From: Phytophthora colocasiae
Lineage: Eukaryota > Oomycota > Peronosporomycetes > Peronosporales > Peronosporaceae
Direction: 5' to 3'
DNA length: 64,000 bases
NCBI GenBank assembly: GCA_018806915.1
Contig: JAGKQI010000083.1
Location: 930,001-994,000 of the forward strand
Below the pieces are notes generated by a model. The model worked only from the letters and a program-made list of their open reading frames with translations, was not told where the DNA came from and did no database searches. The translations under genes and the position numbers were made by a program. Every line of letters begins with the position of its first letter. Position 1 is the stretch's first letter. This document shows positions 61,851 to 64,000 of the stretch, in pieces.

Positions 61851-62594
61851 GATGGCGACTCGTATCCCGCTTGCCTTCCGTCGTGGCCCGCGCACCAAGA
61901 AGAAAACCGATTGACTTTGATCAAGACCCTGGCACATCTACCCGCGGCGACAAGGTGCGTTTTAAACGGCTTAAAACGCTCCAGTATTGACAGAGATATC
62001 ACTTTTACTAAAATTCATGTTGCTACACCCCAGAGTTGAGATCATCGCTGGACCCCACAAGGGCACCCAGGGTGAGATCGTGAGCGTCGTGCGTGACCAG
62101 AACAAGGTCATTGTGGAGAATGTCAATATGGTGCGTTTGATCATAAGTTTCTATAGATCTCTGAAGGCCTAGAAATTGTCACATTTTTGCTACTTTTTGC
62201 ATTGCAGTCCCACCGCATACGTAGAAGGCGACGCCCTGGGCTGCATCTGGACGTTCGTATCTGTCACCGTCGCCCATCCACTACAGTAATGTGAACCTCG
62301 TGGACCCGTCCATTGGCTTAAGCCCACTCGGATCGCCGTCCGCTTCACGGACGAAGGCGAGGAAGGATTGCGTGTGTTCAAGAAGACGGGCACGCACTAT
62401 TATCCCCAAGCCGGAGGTTCTCAAGGAACGCGTCACAACCCGCGACGAACAGGTGCGTTAAACTGTCTTGTGTTCTTGAAGTTAGCTAACATGGTTTTGT
62501 CGCTTTCGTTCCTTTCAGAAACTGGCCCTTCGACACCGCACCGGAGGACGTACTGGAACGCACTGTCGAAGACTGGGAGGTTACTCATCTGTAG
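61851..62594 (+). pseudogene. Mitochondrial ribosomal protein uL24m (frame-broken)
   Basis: ATG 61851 (MATRIPLAFRRGPRTKKKTD) is followed by a one-base frame change. Intron 1 is about 61954-62032 (GTGCGTTT to CCCCAG). The KOW-domain exon follows (VEIIAGPHKGTQGEIVSVVR, DQNKVIVENVNM), then intron 2 about 62131-62208 (GTGCGTTT to TTGCAG). The exon SHRIRRRRRP then HYSNVNLVDPSIG, RIAVRFTDEGEEG and RVFKKTGTHY comes next, and after intron 3 (GTGCGTTA near 62451) DTAPEDVLERTVEDWEVTHL with TAG at 62592-62594. The KOW motif and HYSNVNLVDP are characteristic of bacterial-type/mitochondrial L24, a large-subunit assembly protein. Three introns share the donor GTGCGTT. Confidence 0.8.
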
Positions 62595-62965
62595 ACGTAA
62601 GTCAGCTCCAAGCCATTGCGAGGACGATGAGTGGATGTAGGAAGAGATGGGAAGGCGTTGGACTGGCAACCGGAAACAAGCTTATTATTGACAGGAGCAC
62701 TGCAGCCCGATTGTGTTCGAGATAATGATAGACCAGCTGAACACGAGCATGCTCACTGCCCGTTGTCGCCTCAATTTCAGTTTGCCCCCACCTAAATGCC
62801 GTTGCAACCGTTTTCTTACTTCTTTGGCTGCGTGTTCAGCCGCCGCTCAGAACGCTGGAGGCCTTCATCGAGGCTTTGCGGCACAACAATACGAGCGGTG
62901 TCTACCGTTTTCTTTAGTTGCATTCGTAGATTAGAGCTCTAAGCCACTCGTCAACACTCACCACC
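62595..62965. other. Intergenic between uL24m and SEC14-like gene
   Basis: This 370-bp region probably contains the SEC14-like promoter and 5' untranslated region. The frames present lack recognisable features. Confidence 0.4.
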
Positions 62966-64000
62966 ATGTCGCTGCACGAAAACGAAGAGGCTCAACCCCT
63001 TTCAGCCGAGATTGACCAGCCATTTCTACGATGCTGTCAAGACTGAATTCAGTGATCTCTGCACCGACGACCTCGCGATCCGCCCCGTAGCTCGTGCGTA
63101 TCGCAGTGTCAAGAAGAACCGACAGCAATTCTTACGATCTCCGAGACCAAAGAAGATCCTGGACGCTCGTGCGGCTCACGATGTAGATAATGTCCTCAAA
63201 ACACGAACTGCCCATGTCCAAGTTGTACAACGAGTATTGGCCGACGTACATTTACGGCGTAGGACAAGGGATGGTCACGCGTTGTGACTGTGGATCGATT
63301 GAGTGGATATCAACCCGGACGGTTTTGTTCAAGACATATCCTGCGAACGCCAATGATATCCCTTCCCACATCGATGGCAGTACATGGAGCGTATTCAATG
63401 GGGAGAAAGCTGCGATCTCGAAGCGACGTGGCCATCGATGTGTACAAACCACGTGCGTGTATCGTGGACTTGAAGGGGTTGAGCATGAAACTTCTGTCGC
63501 CGTCAGTGTTGAGCCACCTCAAAGGATTCGTATTGAATACCGATGTACTTGTCCTTTGTTGCATTCGTAAGCCGACGTTTTAATCTTTTTAGCCGATCTT
63601 TGATGGTAGAGACAGAAGCTGATTACTACCCCGAGACATTTGCACTGCCTATTCATCGTGAACGCCCCGTTCATCTTCTATAGCGCTTGGAAAGTCATTT
63701 CGGCCATTATCCAACCGGGAGACGGCGTGAAAAGATCCAGGAGTGTTTTGTACGTGGAATCCTGTTTGAAATGATCATTGTTGTACACAGATTTACTGGA
63801 TCTTTGACTGTTGCCTAAGCAGAAAGACATGAAGGCGTTCTTGGAGGTTGCCCAGAACCACGGTATCCCTTTGTCTTCGCTCCCGTCCTACGCCGGTGGA
63901 TCACACTCTGGACGAGTCTTAGAACAGCACTTTTACAGCTTGGAGCCAGATACGCCATTCCCCGTGCCAATAGTGACAACTTCGTGGCGACTGAGAAGAC
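62966..64000 (+). pseudogene. SEC14-like CRAL-TRIO lipid-transfer protein (partial, frame-broken)
   Basis: ATG 62966 (MSLHENEEAQPLSAEIDQ) follows CACCACC. Segments in shifting frames are HFYDAVKTEFSDLCTDDLAI (about 63015), LYNEYWPTYIYGV (about 63220), DVYKPRACIVDLKGLSMKLL and SPSVLSHLKG (about 63430-63525), an intron or indel (63526-63590), YYPETFA (about 63626), IVNAPFIFYSAWKVI (about 63655-63700), and KDMKAFLEVAQNHGIPLSSL then YAGGSHSG (63830-63910). These match the CRAL-TRIO lipid-binding fold of SEC14 (VDLKG, YYPE, IVNAP, LPSYAGG). The gene continues past the window end. Multiple single-base changes disrupt it. Confidence 0.7.

Overview
The window looks like a repeat-rich piece of an oomycete (Phytophthora-like) nuclear genome. 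Supporting signs are very short introns (39 to 62 nt where I could place them), a SWEET transporter, XYPPX-repeat proteins, conserved eukaryotic genes (complex I NDUFS8, eIF2-beta, mitochondrial uL24, tubulin cofactor C, FKBP), and gypsy elements with an extra RNase H, a type known from oomycetes. Species-level assignment is inference.

Layout. (1) 1-18904 is almost entirely one family of large Ty3/gypsy chromovirus. A truncated plus-strand copy (1-4834) lies head to head with a complete minus-strand copy (4835-18904, LTRs about 1.3 kb). The family carries gag, protease, RT, two RNase H domains, integrase and a chromodomain, plus a long ORF on the opposite strand between pol and the 3' LTR. 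Gag and protease are in a -1 frame relation at a textbook-like slippery site with a hairpin. (2) 18905-25533 is a graveyard of small transposons: two decayed pogo/Tigger-type transposases, a 1.27 kb gag-only LTR element with a target duplication, a TA-flanked MITE, and a perfect 144-bp inverted repeat. (3) 25535-37458 holds host genes: a broken p31comet-like gene, a small coiled-coil protein, an FKBP, a SWEET transporter, a multi-pass membrane protein, a small secreted Gly/Trp-rich protein and an exostosin-like glycosyltransferase. A 2.5 kb tandem duplication here made a chimeric ORF. (4) 37759-48750 is a tandem copia array (LTR-internal-LTR-internal-LTR) with one 5-bp target duplication around the whole block. 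It interrupts a Pro/His-rich host ORF whose halves lie at 37617-37758 and 48751-49012. (5) 49248-52119 is a cluster of small Pro/His-rich and XYPPX genes. (6) 52339-64000 is gene-dense: a CAP-Gly/TBCC fusion, RPA43-like, NDUFS8, an unrecognised gene, zinc-finger and acidic-Ser-rich proteins, eIF2-beta, uL24m and a SEC14-like gene that runs off the end.

Several essential genes in the last 10 kb are broken by single-base indels although their catalytic or metal-binding motifs survive in the neighbouring frame. That pattern suggests sequence error more than gene decay. The transposable elements are also frame-broken, but there real mutation is as likely.
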